NCBI RefSeq assembly: GCF_047549485.1
Contig: NZ_CP180191.1
Coordinates: forward strand, 3,100,001 to 3,164,000
Reading direction: 5' to 3'
Length of the DNA stretch: 64,000 bases
From: Piscinibacterium candidicorallinum
Lineage (GTDB): Bacteria > Pseudomonadota > Gammaproteobacteria > Burkholderiales > Burkholderiaceae_C
This document shows, piece after piece, positions 37,293 through 46,559 of the stretch (positions within the stretch are counted from its first letter, which is position 1; every line of letters starts with the position of its first letter). The position numbers and the translations under genes were made by a program. Under the pieces are notes generated by a model. The model saw only the letters and a program-made list of their open reading frames with translations, did no database searches and was not told the origin of the DNA.

Positions 37293-37420
37293 CTGGGTGC
37301 TTCGACACTGTCGCATCGACGCGGCATGCGCCTGTTGGGCTAGGCGCGACGGCGAAGACAGTACACGGATGTACGGCAAGCCGTCGCAACGACGCCCAGC
37401 GGGCGCAGGCAAGGAGCAAA

Positions 37421-39061
<1,641 letters not shown>

Positions 39062-39109
39062 TTGGGTTACTCCAATTCAATAGATGTTCGGGAATTCGAG
39101 GCAGACGGA

Positions 39110-39400
39110 TCAGGCGGCGATGACGGCCATGATGTCGTCTTCGCGCATGACGAGCAGCTCGTCACCGTCGACCTTGACGGACTGGCCGCTGTACTTGCCG
39201 AACAGCACGCGGTCACCGACCTTCACGCCCAGTTCGATGAGCTTGCCGGCGTCGTCACGCTTGCCCGGGCCGACGGCCAGAATCTCGCCCTGATCGGGCT
39301 TCTCGGCAGCGTTGTCGGGAATCACGATGCCGGAGGCGGTCTTGCGCTCGGAATCCACACGCTTGACGATCACGCGATCGTGAAGAGGACGCAGTTTCAT
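39110..39400 (-). CDS. groES: Co-chaperonin GroES (Hsp10)
   Basis: 96 residues with family landmarks: KLRPLHDRVIVKR at the start, the mobile-loop segment KTASGIVIPDNAAEKPDQG, and GDRVLFGKYSGQSVKVDGDELLVMREDDI at the end. The heptamer caps GroEL. GAGGAG lies 7 nt before the ATG at 39400. It is the first gene of the groESL operon with a perfect CIRCE in the leader. Confidence 0.98.
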   Translation of the reverse strand: MKLRPLHDRVIVKRVDSERKTASGIVIPDNAAEKPDQGEILAVGPGKRDDAGKLIELGVKVGDRVLFGKYSGQSVKVDGDELLVMREDDIMAVIAA

Positions 39401-39537
39401 CAAAAACTCCTCGAAAAATCAAAGGTTTATGTTTGTCTGGACCCAAGGCGAAACGCCGGTCGGGTCCGGGGAAGGGGCGTTGAGGCGGTCGGACCGGAGC
39501 CCGACGCGGATGCTGCACCTGCTGTGTGACAGCATCG

Positions 39538-39564
39538 TTAGCACTCACCGCCAGCGAGTGCTAA
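39538..39564 (-). promoter_or_regulatory. CIRCE element (HrcA operator) of groESL
   Basis: TTAGCACTC-N9-GAGTGCTAA, identical to the CIRCE consensus, 138 bp upstream of groES and overlapping the predicted transcript start. It shows control by the HrcA repressor. hrcA itself is not in the window. Confidence 0.95.
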
Positions 39565-39591
39565 TTATAGGGTGATGACGAGTCATTTCAA
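39564..39591 (-). promoter_or_regulatory. Sigma-70-type promoter of groESL
   Basis: On the minus strand TTGAAA (39591-39586) and TATAAT (39569-39564) are separated by 16 bp. The -10 box touches the CIRCE at 39538-39564, so HrcA binding would block RNA polymerase. Confidence 0.8.
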
Positions 39592-39694
39592 GGCGAGCCG
39601 GATTCCGGGCTTTTCCGGAGGGCCGCGGCGCCTGGGTCGTGCGGACGCGCAGCACGCCGTTCGCGGGTCGCGGCTTCGCTGGTACAACCCCGCC

Positions 39695-41374
39695 ATGATT
39701 GCCGGAACCACAACACCCCTGCCCCGCCGCTTTGCCTCGCCGCACTTTTCCAAGACGGCCGGTGCCCGCCTGCTGGCCGCTGTGGCCGCATGGTCCTTCT
39801 ATATAGAGGGCACCGCGCAGACCACGCCCGCCGAGCCACGCCCCCAACCGCCTGCCCAAGCGCAACCGACCGCCGCGCTGCCCGCGCCGACCAATACATC
39901 GAACCCCGCACAGATTCCGGCGATCAGCCAGCCCGCGCCGGTGGCGATGGTCATGGCGCCCCAGCCGCCCGTAGGTGAATGGATAGCCGCCGCCAGGCTC
40001 GGGCCGGCACAGGCCTCCTTCTTTGTGCAGGAAGTGGGCACAGGCTTACCTTGGGTGGATATCAACGCCCGCGATGCGCAGAACCCGGCATCGCTCATGA
40101 AGCTGCTCACCACCTATGCGGCGCTGGAGTCGCTCGGGCCGGCGGCCACCTTCCGCACCACGGTCTGGGCCACCGGCCAACGCTCGGGTGGCGGAGAGGG
40201 TGGCCGGCTGGTGGGCAACCTCCATATCAGAGGCGGCGGCGACCCGGCGCTCACGATCGAGGACTTCTGGAGCCTGCTGCGCCAAGTGCGCCTGCAGGGC
40301 ATCCGCGAGATCCGCGGCGACATCGTGCTGGATCGCAGCCTGTACAACCTGCCCGATGCTGACCCCAACGCCTTCGACGGCGAGGGCCTGCGCGCCTACA
40401 ACGTCGGGCCGGACGCGCTGCTGATCGGCTTCAAGTCCGTGCGCTTTGCCTTCGCGCTGGACGAGACCCAGAAGCAGTGGGTGGTGACTGCCGACCCCAA
40501 GCCGCCGCGCATGCGGATCGACGCCAACGTGGCGGCGACTCCCGGCCCCTGCGGAGAGTGGCGCAGCCAGCTGACCATGAACTTTGAGCCGGACCTGAAC
40601 CCACCACGCGCGAGCTTCGGCGGCAAGATCCCCTCGGCCTGCGCCAACGCCGATCTGTATAGAGCGCTGTTTTTGCCCGATCGGTACTTGGCCACCGTGG
40701 TGCGCCAGATCTGGGAAGACTCCGGTGGCATTCTGACGGGTGGGGTGAAAGCAGGCGAGGTCCCGGCAGACGCGCGCTTCCTGGCCGAGCGCGCCAGCCG
40801 CCCGGTGGCCGAGCTGATACGCGACATCAACAAGCGCAGCAACAACGTCATGGCGCGGATGCTGATGCTCAACCTCGCCGCCTATGCACCCAAGCCGCCG
40901 GGGGCCGCGGCGGACACACCCACCGGCGCGCCGGCGCCCAAACCGCAACAGGCAGTGGGCCTGGCCGACGCGCGCATGGCGCTCACCTCCGCGCTCGCTG
41001 CCCGCGGACTGAGCTTTCCGGAGCTGGTGGTGGACAACGGCTCCGGCCTGTCGCGCCAGGAGCGGATCAGTGCCGCCAATCTGGGCCGGGTGCTGCTGGC
41101 GGCCTGGAGCTCGCCCAGCATGCCGGAGTACATGAGCTCCCTGCCGCTGGTCGGCGTGGACGGCACCATGCGCCGGCGCCTGCAGGGTTCGGCGGTGACC
41201 GGCTTTGCCCACATCAAGACCGGCACCCTGCGGGATTCCCGCGGGATCGCGGGCTACGTGGTCGGATCAAGCGGACGCCGCTACGCGGTGGTGTCCATCA
41301 TCAATGGCGAGGGCGCCGCCACCGCGCAAAGCGTGCATGACCAGTTCCTGGCCTGGGTGCGGGATCGCGGCTGA
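39695..41374 (+). CDS. dacB: D-alanyl-D-alanine carboxypeptidase/endopeptidase (PBP4, S13)
   Basis: 559 residues. A Pro/Gln/Ala-rich stretch follows an N-terminal signal region, then the S13 penicillin-binding domain with the serine-transferase triad: SLMK at 133-136, SNN at 382-384 (KRSNNVMARM) and KTG at 508-510 (HIKTGTLRDS). LHIRGGGDPALTIEDFW and DRSLYN are typical of DacB. It cleaves terminal D-Ala and crosslinks of peptidoglycan in the periplasm. The ATG at 39695 gives the shortest sensible leader. Divergent from groESL. Confidence 0.92.
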   Translation: MIAGTTTPLPRRFASPHFSKTAGARLLAAVAAWSFYIEGTAQTTPAEPRPQPPAQAQPTAALPAPTNTSNPAQIPAISQPAPVAMVMAPQPPVGEWIAAARLGPAQASFFVQEVGTGLPWVDINARDAQNPASLMKLLTTYAALESLGPAATFRTTVWATGQRSGGGEGGRLVGNLHIRGGGDPALTIEDFWSLLRQVRLQGIREIRGDIVLDRSLYNLPDADPNAFDGEGLRAYNVGPDALLIGFKSVRFAFALDETQKQWVVTADPKPPRMRIDANVAATPGPCGEWRSQLTMNFEPDLNPPRASFGGKIPSACANADLYRALFLPDRYLATVVRQIWEDSGGILTGGVKAGEVPADARFLAERASRPVAELIRDINKRSNNVMARMLMLNLAAYAPKPPGAAADTPTGAPAPKPQQAVGLADARMALTSALAARGLSFPELVVDNGSGLSRQERISAANLGRVLLAAWSSPSMPEYMSSLPLVGVDGTMRRRLQGSAVTGFAHIKTGTLRDSRGIAGYVVGSSGRRYAVVSIINGEGAATAQSVHDQFLAWVRDRG

Positions 41375-41589
41375 ATCCATGTGAGCGTGCGCACACATCG
41401 ACGAAAACTATTTCAAATCAATAGCTTGCGTGCTTCAATGTGGCTGGTGCGTGCACTGACTAACACGATGCGGCCGGCAACGAACCGGCGGGTCCCAAGC
41501 CTGTACCGGCCAGAATTGCAATGCAAACAATGCACTTCGCATGTCCCTCATTTGGGTTGAGCCTAGAGCTACTGGTCAGTAAGTCCGGT

Positions 41590-41619
41590 TTGACCGCCCC
41601 AAAAAAGCCTCTCTACAAT
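41590..41619 (+). promoter_or_regulatory. Sigma-70-like promoter of the transglycosylase leader
   Basis: TTGACC (41590-41595), 18-bp spacer, TACAAT (41614-41619). Transcription would begin near 41626, about 650 nt before the transglycosylase ATG. Confidence 0.65.
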
Positions 41620-41625
41620 CGCTCT

Positions 41626-41800
41626 CGCGTATCGGGGAACGCCGCGACCTTACCGGGTTGCGAAGCCTGAACCGCCCAGCCGGGCACCCAGGCACCAAGC
41701 GGACAAGCAGCATTGAGTCAGCTGCGCGTGCCCTTCTGTCAACGAGCCAAGCCGAATCCGGCGCAGGTTCGGACGTGAAAAGGCCAGCTGCAAGGTTGAG
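41626..41800 (+). promoter_or_regulatory. Candidate structured leader RNA / riboswitch (ydaO-like pieces)
   Basis: Directly after the promoter comes a run of elements resembling, in order, conserved parts of the ydaO (c-di-AMP) aptamer: GGGGAACGCC (about 41635-41644), CCGGGTTGCGAAGCC, a hairpin built on GCCTG...CAGGC, then GTGCCCTTCTGTC and AGCCGAATCCGGCGCAGG up to about 41767. The order and the cell-wall-hydrolase gene downstream fit the class, but several positions differ and c-di-AMP signalling is unusual in betaproteobacteria. A further 7-bp hairpin (GTGGAGC/GCTCCAC) sits at 41810-41828. Structured leader likely; ligand unknown. Confidence 0.4.
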
Positions 41801-42273
41801 CGTCACAACGTGGAGCGGGGTGCTCCACACCACCGAAGCGTCTGGAGGCGCCGGGTCGGACCCACAGCGGGTACCGGGCTGAGCGTCGCACCCCTGTCAA
41901 TTGAGCCGCAGCTTGCGCGCTGGCCGCCTTCCCCTTGGAACGCCGCCCGCCCGGAGCGCGGACCCGCCGCAACCCCGCCAGGGCAACCGCCCGCGGAACG
42001 GCGTCGATGGATCGTGTTTTTGCAGTGGCCTGCAGGTCAGGTGCCCGCTCGGGTGTCTGTCGGCGTGCGTTTTGTCGCGCCGCAGCATTGGCCGCCGACG
42101 TCATGCGATGCGCTCAACACCGGGCGCCCGTGGCCGGCGCCGCCCCGTCCGCGCAGACCCTCTGCAGGTTGACGTGGGCCGGTGCGAGAGCGCCAGGTGA
42201 TCCGACCGATCAGTGCATCGGCGATACCTGGCCAGCATCCGCCCGAAGAACAACGAACAGTAAAGAGCAGAGA

Positions 42274-43185
42274 ATGAACACCACCTTCCAGAACACCCTG
42301 GGACTGGCCCGATGTCGCCAGTGGCTTGCCGGTCTGGCCGTCGATGGTCATGCCCGCCTGGCCCGCTTTGGCCACTGGATGCTGACGGCCAGCCTGGCCG
42401 CCGCGCTTTTGGCCACCCTGGCCTGGCGCATGGAACCGAACCCGATCTCCACCCCGCAGCCCGGCGAGACCCTGGGCAATGAAGGCGAGATCATTTCCGG
42501 TGGCGCCCATCTACCGGCCGATGGCACAGGCAAGGCCCGCGCCGTGCCGGTGAGCACGCAGTACGTGATCGGCCCGATCGAGGCCGAGCGCCTGACGAAC
42601 TACCTCTCGCGCCGCTTCCGTGTGGCGGACTCCGCCCTGGCGGCGCTGATCGTCGGCGCCAACAAGGCCGCACAGGAATATCGCGTGGACCCGCTGCTGA
42701 TCATGGCCGTGATGTCGGTGGAGTCCAGCTTCAACCCCTTTGCCGAAAGCTCCATGGGCGCCCAAGGGCTGATGCAGGTGATGACCCGCGTGCATGAAGA
42801 CCGCTTCGAGCGCTTCGGCGGCCCCGAGCAGGCCCTGCACCCGATCGCCAATATCCATGTCGGCACCCAGATCCTGGCGGAATACATCCGCCGCGGCGGC
42901 TCCGTGGAAGACGGACTGAAGATGTATGTGGGCGCGACTGGCCCCACCGACGGCGGCTACGGCGCCCGTGTGCTGGCCGAGCGTGCTCGTCTGGCGGCCG
43001 CCGCCCAGGGTCGCTTCGACTTCAGCCCAGTGAGCGCCCCGGCACCCAGCCCCGCGCCGAGTAAGCCCACGGAGGTGGAGGCCAAGGCCATGCCGATCCC
43101 GGAAGGCCACGTGTTCGACACGCCGGCCACGCCCGCCGCCAAGCCAACCGAAAAGGCCGCCAAGGAGCAAGTCGCCACACTCTGA
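42274..43185 (+). CDS. Membrane-anchored lytic transglycosylase (SLT domain)
   Basis: 303 residues. TM anchor near residues 34-50 (WMLTASLAAALLATLAW), a linker, then the SLT (goose-lysozyme-like) domain: VDPLLIMAVMSVESSFNPFAESSMGAQGLMQVM with catalytic Glu in VESSF, the GAQGLMQ signature, and NIHVGTQILAEYI. A Pro/Ala-rich tail follows the domain. It cleaves peptidoglycan glycan strands between MurNAc and GlcNAc with 1,6-anhydro product. Start ATG at 42274 with AGAG upstream. Long leader at 41626; terminator at 43231-43256. Confidence 0.9.
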   Translation: MNTTFQNTLGLARCRQWLAGLAVDGHARLARFGHWMLTASLAAALLATLAWRMEPNPISTPQPGETLGNEGEIISGGAHLPADGTGKARAVPVSTQYVIGPIEAERLTNYLSRRFRVADSALAALIVGANKAAQEYRVDPLLIMAVMSVESSFNPFAESSMGAQGLMQVMTRVHEDRFERFGGPEQALHPIANIHVGTQILAEYIRRGGSVEDGLKMYVGATGPTDGGYGARVLAERARLAAAAQGRFDFSPVSAPAPSPAPSKPTEVEAKAMPIPEGHVFDTPATPAAKPTEKAAKEQVATL

Positions 43186-43230
43186 CGCTGCGCGGCCTGG
43201 TGCAGCGCCTCTGGCCTGCACGCAAGACAA

Positions 43231-43256
43231 ACGGCACCCCACGGGGTGCCGTTTTT
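43231..43256 (+). terminator. Rho-independent terminator of the transglycosylase gene
   Basis: ACGGCACCCC / GGGGTGCCGT hairpin followed by TTTTCG, 45 bp after the stop codon. Confidence 0.88.
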
Positions 43257-43395
43257 CGTTCAATGCATTTGATCAAGGGTGCATGCCGCTTTCCGCATAG
43301 GGCAAGCGGATCTTGGCGGGATCGCCGCTGCGATCGGTGTGAAGTTCGAGAACTCGTGCAATCGAGTTGAACGAACTATGACGCTGCGTGGCCGG

Positions 43396-44571
43396 CTATC
43401 CGAGCACCTTCGCCATGCGCGCAACCGCCTCCTGAATGCGCGGCAAGGCCGTGGCGTAGCTCAGGCGCACGTAGCGGCCTGGGTCGGCAAAGCCGAAGTC
43501 CCGCCCGGGCACGATGCAGACCTTGGCGTCATTCAGGACGCGGTAGGCAAAGGCCTCGCTGTCCGCGGCAAAGCGTGAGCAGTCCGCGTACACATAGAAG
43601 GCACCGTCAGGCATGACTGGCACGGACAGCCTGAGGCCACTGAGCGCGGGCACGAGCCAGTCGCGCCTCTCGCGGAAGGCTTGGCGACGTTGCTCGTAGA
43701 TGGCGATGGATTCGGGCAAGAAGCAGGCCAAAGCCGCATGTTGCGCCAGGGCGCTGGGGCAGATGTAGAGGTTCTGACCGAGCTTCTCGACTGCAGCCAC
43801 CATACCCGGCGGAACAACCATCCAGCCCAGGCGCCAACCGGTCATGCAGAAGTACTTGGAGAAGCTGTTGATCACGATGAGATCGTCGCCCAAGCTCAGC
43901 GCTGAGCGTGGTTCGTGGTCATAGACGAGACCGGCGTAGATCTCATCCACAAGCAAAAATCCCCCTCTTCTGCGCACTTCTGCATGGATCTTCGCCAATT
44001 CGGTCGGATCGATCGAGGTGCCAGTGGGGTTGGCCGGACTGGCGATCATGACGCCGCGTGTCTTTGGGGTCCAACGCGCGGCCACGTCTGCCGCGGTGAG
44101 CTGGAAGGCTTGTTCCGGGCCACAGGGCTGCAGAACCGGCGTCGCGCCGAACGCGGAGACAAAGTGGCGGTTGCAGGGGTAGGTCGGGTCGGGCAGCAGC
44201 ACCTCGTCGCCCGGGCCGACGAGCGCGGCCAGCGCGAGCAGCATGGCGCCCGATGCGCCGGCGGTGATGACGATACGCGCCGGATCCACGCTCACCCCAT
44301 GCGCGGCATAGTGCGCCGCGATCGCCTCGCGCAGCGGCGTGATGCCCAGCGCCGGCGTGTAGGCCGTCTGCCCGGCCTGCACCGCGGCCACCAACGCGGC
44401 CTGCACCGCGGGCGGCGCGGTGAAGTCCGGCTCGCCGATGCTCATGTGGATCACATCCTCGCCCTGCGCCTGCAGGGCCGCGGCGGCCTTGACGATCTCC
44501 ATTACATGAAAGGGCTCGATGGCGTCATTGCGCGCGGCCAGGGCAAAGGGCAAGTCGGTGCGAGAGTTCAT
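43396..44571 (-). CDS. Pyridoxal-phosphate-dependent class I/II aminotransferase
   Basis: 391 residues of fold type I. Landmarks: HMSIGEPDFTAPPAV, the cofactor-anchoring ITAGASGAMLLALAALVGPGDEVLLPDPTYPCN, ASPANPTGTSIDPTE (Asn, Pro), DEIYAGLVYD (Asp-x-x-Tyr) and the catalytic Lys in NSFSKYFCMTGWRLGW. The C-terminus ends with ARMAKVLG. The SFSK and GW segments suggest an alanine/aspartate-type enzyme, but the substrate is not clear. The start at 44571 is preferred to upstream ones. The candidate RNA at 44771-44945 lies 200 bp upstream on the same strand. Confidence 0.88.
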   Translation of the reverse strand: MNSRTDLPFALAARNDAIEPFHVMEIVKAAAALQAQGEDVIHMSIGEPDFTAPPAVQAALVAAVQAGQTAYTPALGITPLREAIAAHYAAHGVSVDPARIVITAGASGAMLLALAALVGPGDEVLLPDPTYPCNRHFVSAFGATPVLQPCGPEQAFQLTAADVAARWTPKTRGVMIASPANPTGTSIDPTELAKIHAEVRRRGGFLLVDEIYAGLVYDHEPRSALSLGDDLIVINSFSKYFCMTGWRLGWMVVPPGMVAAVEKLGQNLYICPSALAQHAALACFLPESIAIYEQRRQAFRERRDWLVPALSGLRLSVPVMPDGAFYVYADCSRFAADSEAFAYRVLNDAKVCIVPGRDFGFADPGRYVRLSYATALPRIQEAVARMAKVLG

Positions 44572-44770
44572 CGAGAGGCTGGTTTCAAGGGTAGCTTCAA
44601 ACAGAGTTCGGTCAGGCATGGGCGGCGCGTGATGCGCGGGCGAAACCGTTCGCGCCGCCACTTCATGAGGGCTTGAACGATAGGCGCTGTGCGCGCCGCG
44701 CCCACCATCCCGTTTTGCCAAGCCAGCGGCTGCGGGCTACATGCAACGCACTCGGCGAATGGACGCGGAC

Positions 44771-44945
44771 AAAGAAAAAGCCGGTGGGCGCTGCCACCGG
44801 CTTGTCCTTGCGATGCGGGCCTCGCCACGCATCTGCATAAAAAGCAGCTTGCCGTCCGAACGCGCCGTGACCGGTCGAGGAGGGAGGAGGAGAGGCACCA
44901 GAAACAATGCCCGCTCGGACTGGTTTGGCAAGCTGCTAAAACCAG
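44771..44945 (-). ncRNA. Candidate trans-acting small RNA with anti-Shine-Dalgarno tract
   Basis: On the minus strand a promoter (TTGACT at 44979-44974, 17-bp spacer, TAGTCT at 44956-44951) leads to a transcript of about 175 nt ending in an intrinsic terminator (44803-44778 with T-run to 44771). Near the 5' end AGCAGCTTGCC (44937-44927) is perfectly complementary to GGCAAGCTGCT (44853-44843), extended by GTCCGA (44920-44915) with TCGGAC (44859-44854). The enclosed loop carries CCTCTCCTCCTCCCTCCTC (44895-44877), complementary to ribosome-binding sites. An alternative 5' hairpin (CTGGTTT/AAACCAG) competes with the long helix. Not a protein gene by composition. It might instead be an attenuator of the aminotransferase gene. 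Confidence 0.6.
44778..44803 (-). terminator. Rho-independent terminator of the candidate RNA
   Basis: AAGCCGGTGG / CCACCGGCTT with a 6-nt loop, followed on the minus strand by TTTCTTTG. Strong intrinsic terminator; no leftward gene ends nearby except the RNA candidate. Confidence 0.85.
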
Positions 44946-44966
44946 TCTCCAGACTAGGCGATGAGA

Positions 44967-44991
44967 TTGGACAAGTCAAGAAATTGTCCAA
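44967..44991. promoter_or_regulatory. TTGGACAA inverted repeat over the small-RNA promoter
   Basis: TTGGACAA (44967-44974) and TTGTCCAA (44984-44991) form a perfect 8-bp inverted repeat spaced by 9 bp, and the candidate -35 box (44974-44979) lies inside it. A third TTGGACAA occurs at 45021-45028. The arrangement suggests an operator for a dimeric regulator. Confidence 0.55.
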
Positions 44992-45275
44992 GACAAGCTG
45001 AGCAAAAAGCGGCGGATCTCTTGGACAATTCGCAAGACCGGTCAAAGATCGTTGCGATATCTTGACTCGACGCTTGCCGCTGATGGCGCAGCAGCCTGCT
45101 TTGTCGCTCTACTCCCGGCTACTTCACTCTAAACCGCGGCGGCACGACTGGTCAGAACCGCATAGCGCCGACGGGACCAGCGCTCCACAGAGTTAACCAT
45201 TGTCAGCGCCGCCTGTCGATTTGACATCGATTTCGGCGTCAACCGAAACAACAACACAACCCGACGGCGTGCTGA

Positions 45276-45875
45276 TCAGTGCTTGTGACCGTGGTCGTGG
45301 TCGTGCGAATGGCCGTGGTGATCATGGTCGTGACCGTGATCGTGGCCATGGTCGTGCCCGTGGTCGTGCGAATGCCCGTGACCATGCTCATGGCCGTGCT
45401 CATGGCCGTGCGCGTGGTCATGGGCGTGGCTGCGCATCGGCGCACGAAGCGCCGGCGGGTCCAGGCGGCCACGCTGCGGCATCACGCTGTAGCCCTGGGC
45501 GGTGAGCCAGCGCTCCAGATCCTCGATCGGTTCGAGCAGCAGCGTTGCGCCATCAATCGCACAGGCAAAGCCGCTTTTGCCGATGGCAAAGGCCAACTGC
45601 GCCATCTTGGCGGCATCTGTCTCGGTGACGGCCAGCACGACCTGTTCTGCGCCCGTGGTGCGCACCATCATGCCCTGCGCATCCACTAGCACATCGCCCA
45701 CGGCGAGGTGCGTGTGATGCGGCAGCGCGAGTTCGGCCTGGCTGCCGTCGGACAGGGTGATGGCGCCCATGCCGTCTGCGAGCTGGCTGTGCACGATCTC
45801 GAAGGACGGCGCGCGCTTGAGCAGCGCAGGGGCAAGGCGATTGGCGCTATCGAGCTTCTTGATCAGCTTTCGCAT
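45276..45875 (-). CDS. Stand-alone UreE-like protein with long His-rich tail
   Basis: 199 residues. Residues about 30-145 resemble the UreE nickel metallochaperone: DGSQAELALPHHTHLAVGDVLVDAQGMMVRT, a MAQLAFAIG segment in place of the usual AYHLGNRH, and a DLERWLTAQGYSV ending. The canonical metal-binding His of the GNRH motif is absent (GKSG). From about residue 150 to the end nearly every second residue is His, alternating with Asp, Gly or Glu (His-Asp-His-Gly repeats). It probably binds Ni or Zn. No urease genes are near, so it may serve another enzyme or store metal. Confidence 0.75.
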   Translation of the reverse strand: MRKLIKKLDSANRLAPALLKRAPSFEIVHSQLADGMGAITLSDGSQAELALPHHTHLAVGDVLVDAQGMMVRTTGAEQVVLAVTETDAAKMAQLAFAIGKSGFACAIDGATLLLEPIEDLERWLTAQGYSVMPQRGRLDPPALRAPMRSHAHDHAHGHEHGHEHGHGHSHDHGHDHGHDHGHDHDHHGHSHDHDHGHKH

Positions 45876-45958
45876 GGCAGCAGGTCCGGTGAATGCGGGA
45901 AAGCGGCGATGTTAGAGGCGCTTGCGCCACCACCCCACTCTCGCCAAGGCAAACAAAA

Positions 45959-45980
45959 AGGCGACCCCGCGGGATCGCCT
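45959..45980 (-). terminator. Rho-independent terminator of the 51-residue membrane protein gene
   Basis: AGGCGA-CCCC / GGG-TCGCCT hairpin; on the minus strand the stem is followed by TTTTTGTTTG. It lies 44 bp past the stop codon of the leftward gene. Confidence 0.8.
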
Positions 45981-46023
45981 CTTCTGCTTCACGGCTCACC
46001 GTCGTGAGCCACGCAAGCGTCAA

Positions 46024-46179
46024 TTACTCAGCCGAACGGGCCTCGGCGTGGTTTTCCTTGACCCACTGCTCCATGTACTCGTCGGACTTCTTCTGCGCGT
46101 CGGCGCCGAGCACGAACACCCAGCCGAGGAAACCGAACACCATGGCGGCGGGGATGAGGATGAGAACAGCGGTGGTCAT
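46024..46179 (-). CDS. Small single-span membrane protein (51 residues)
   Basis: From the ATG at 46179, with AGGA 7 nt upstream. One TM helix (residues 3-24, TTAVLILIPAAMVFGFLGWV) precedes a charged tail (KKSDEYMEQWVKENHAEARS). The strong start signal, TM segment and a terminator directly downstream support a real gene. It resembles small accessory subunits of respiratory complexes (CcoQ-like), but no diagnostic residues are seen. Divergent from maeB. Confidence 0.65.
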   Translation of the reverse strand: MTTAVLILIPAAMVFGFLGWVFVLGADAQKKSDEYMEQWVKENHAEARSAE

Positions 46180-46559
46180 GACAGGTCCTGCTTGCGGAGG
46201 TTGAGGGGAAACCAGACGCCGGGCGCACACTGCTTGAACCCGACGGGCGCCCTGCAAACAACACACTGGATCGGGCGCAAAGTCGCGCATTGTGCACTAC
46301 AGCACGCGACACTGAGCCTTGAGATCGACACAAGTTCACAGAAGTTGAGTGCAAGCCCTAGGAAAGACCATTTGCCGCACTTGGGCATTGCCGGGCAGGC
46401 CTGCCTCGTGCAAGACCGAGGTCATGCAGCAAACGCATGGTCTTTTTACTTATCGGCAGCCAATACCCCGGAACCCGGCGGGATAATCGGTTTGCAATCG
46501 ATCAATCTCCTCGCCAGCCTGTGTTTGGCGACCTGAACGGCGCTTTCGCGTCGCACCCC
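46180..46559. other. Divergent promoter region between the small protein gene and maeB
   Basis: 380 bases. It must hold the promoters of both genes; GGATAAT near 46488 is a possible -10 for maeB but no -35 is evident. No gene, repeat or RNA is seen. Confidence 0.5.

Larger units (their letters stand above)
36973..37420. other. Convergent intergenic region with three hairpins
   Basis: 448 bases between the rightward nuclease gene and leftward groEL. It holds three terminator-like hairpins, listed separately, and no convincing gene; short open frames here overlap the hairpins. Confidence 0.6.
41375..42273. other. Long intergenic region: promoter plus leader of the transglycosylase gene
   Basis: 899 bases without a convincing gene. 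The first 215 hold a short AT-rich inverted motif (CTATT-N7-AATAG, around 41408-41424) like those scattered in Comamonadaceae. From 41590 a promoter and a GC-rich, structure-prone leader follow. Open frames within it (for example from 41935) are by-products of the GC content and read into the transglycosylase gene without a start signal. Confidence 0.6.
44572..45275. other. Intergenic region holding a candidate small RNA
   Basis: 704 bases between the UreE-like gene and the aminotransferase gene, both leftward. The main content is the RNA candidate (44771-44945), its promoter and the TTGGACAA repeats. The longest open frame (44737-45045, minus) shows no protein-like composition. 45029-45275 shows nothing clear. 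Confidence 0.6.

Noticed and set aside
41620..41800. 6S RNA or tRNA-like gene in the transglycosylase leader
   Set aside because: I found no long closing stem with a central bubble, and no T-loop or anticodon-arm pattern.
44737..45045. A 102-codon leftward frame across the small-RNA candidate
   Set aside because: No ribosome-binding site and no protein-like composition; the complementary segments and terminator fit an RNA better.
45276..45875. Evidence of a urease operon
   Set aside because: Only the UreE-like protein is present; neighbours are unrelated and the key His of UreE is missing.
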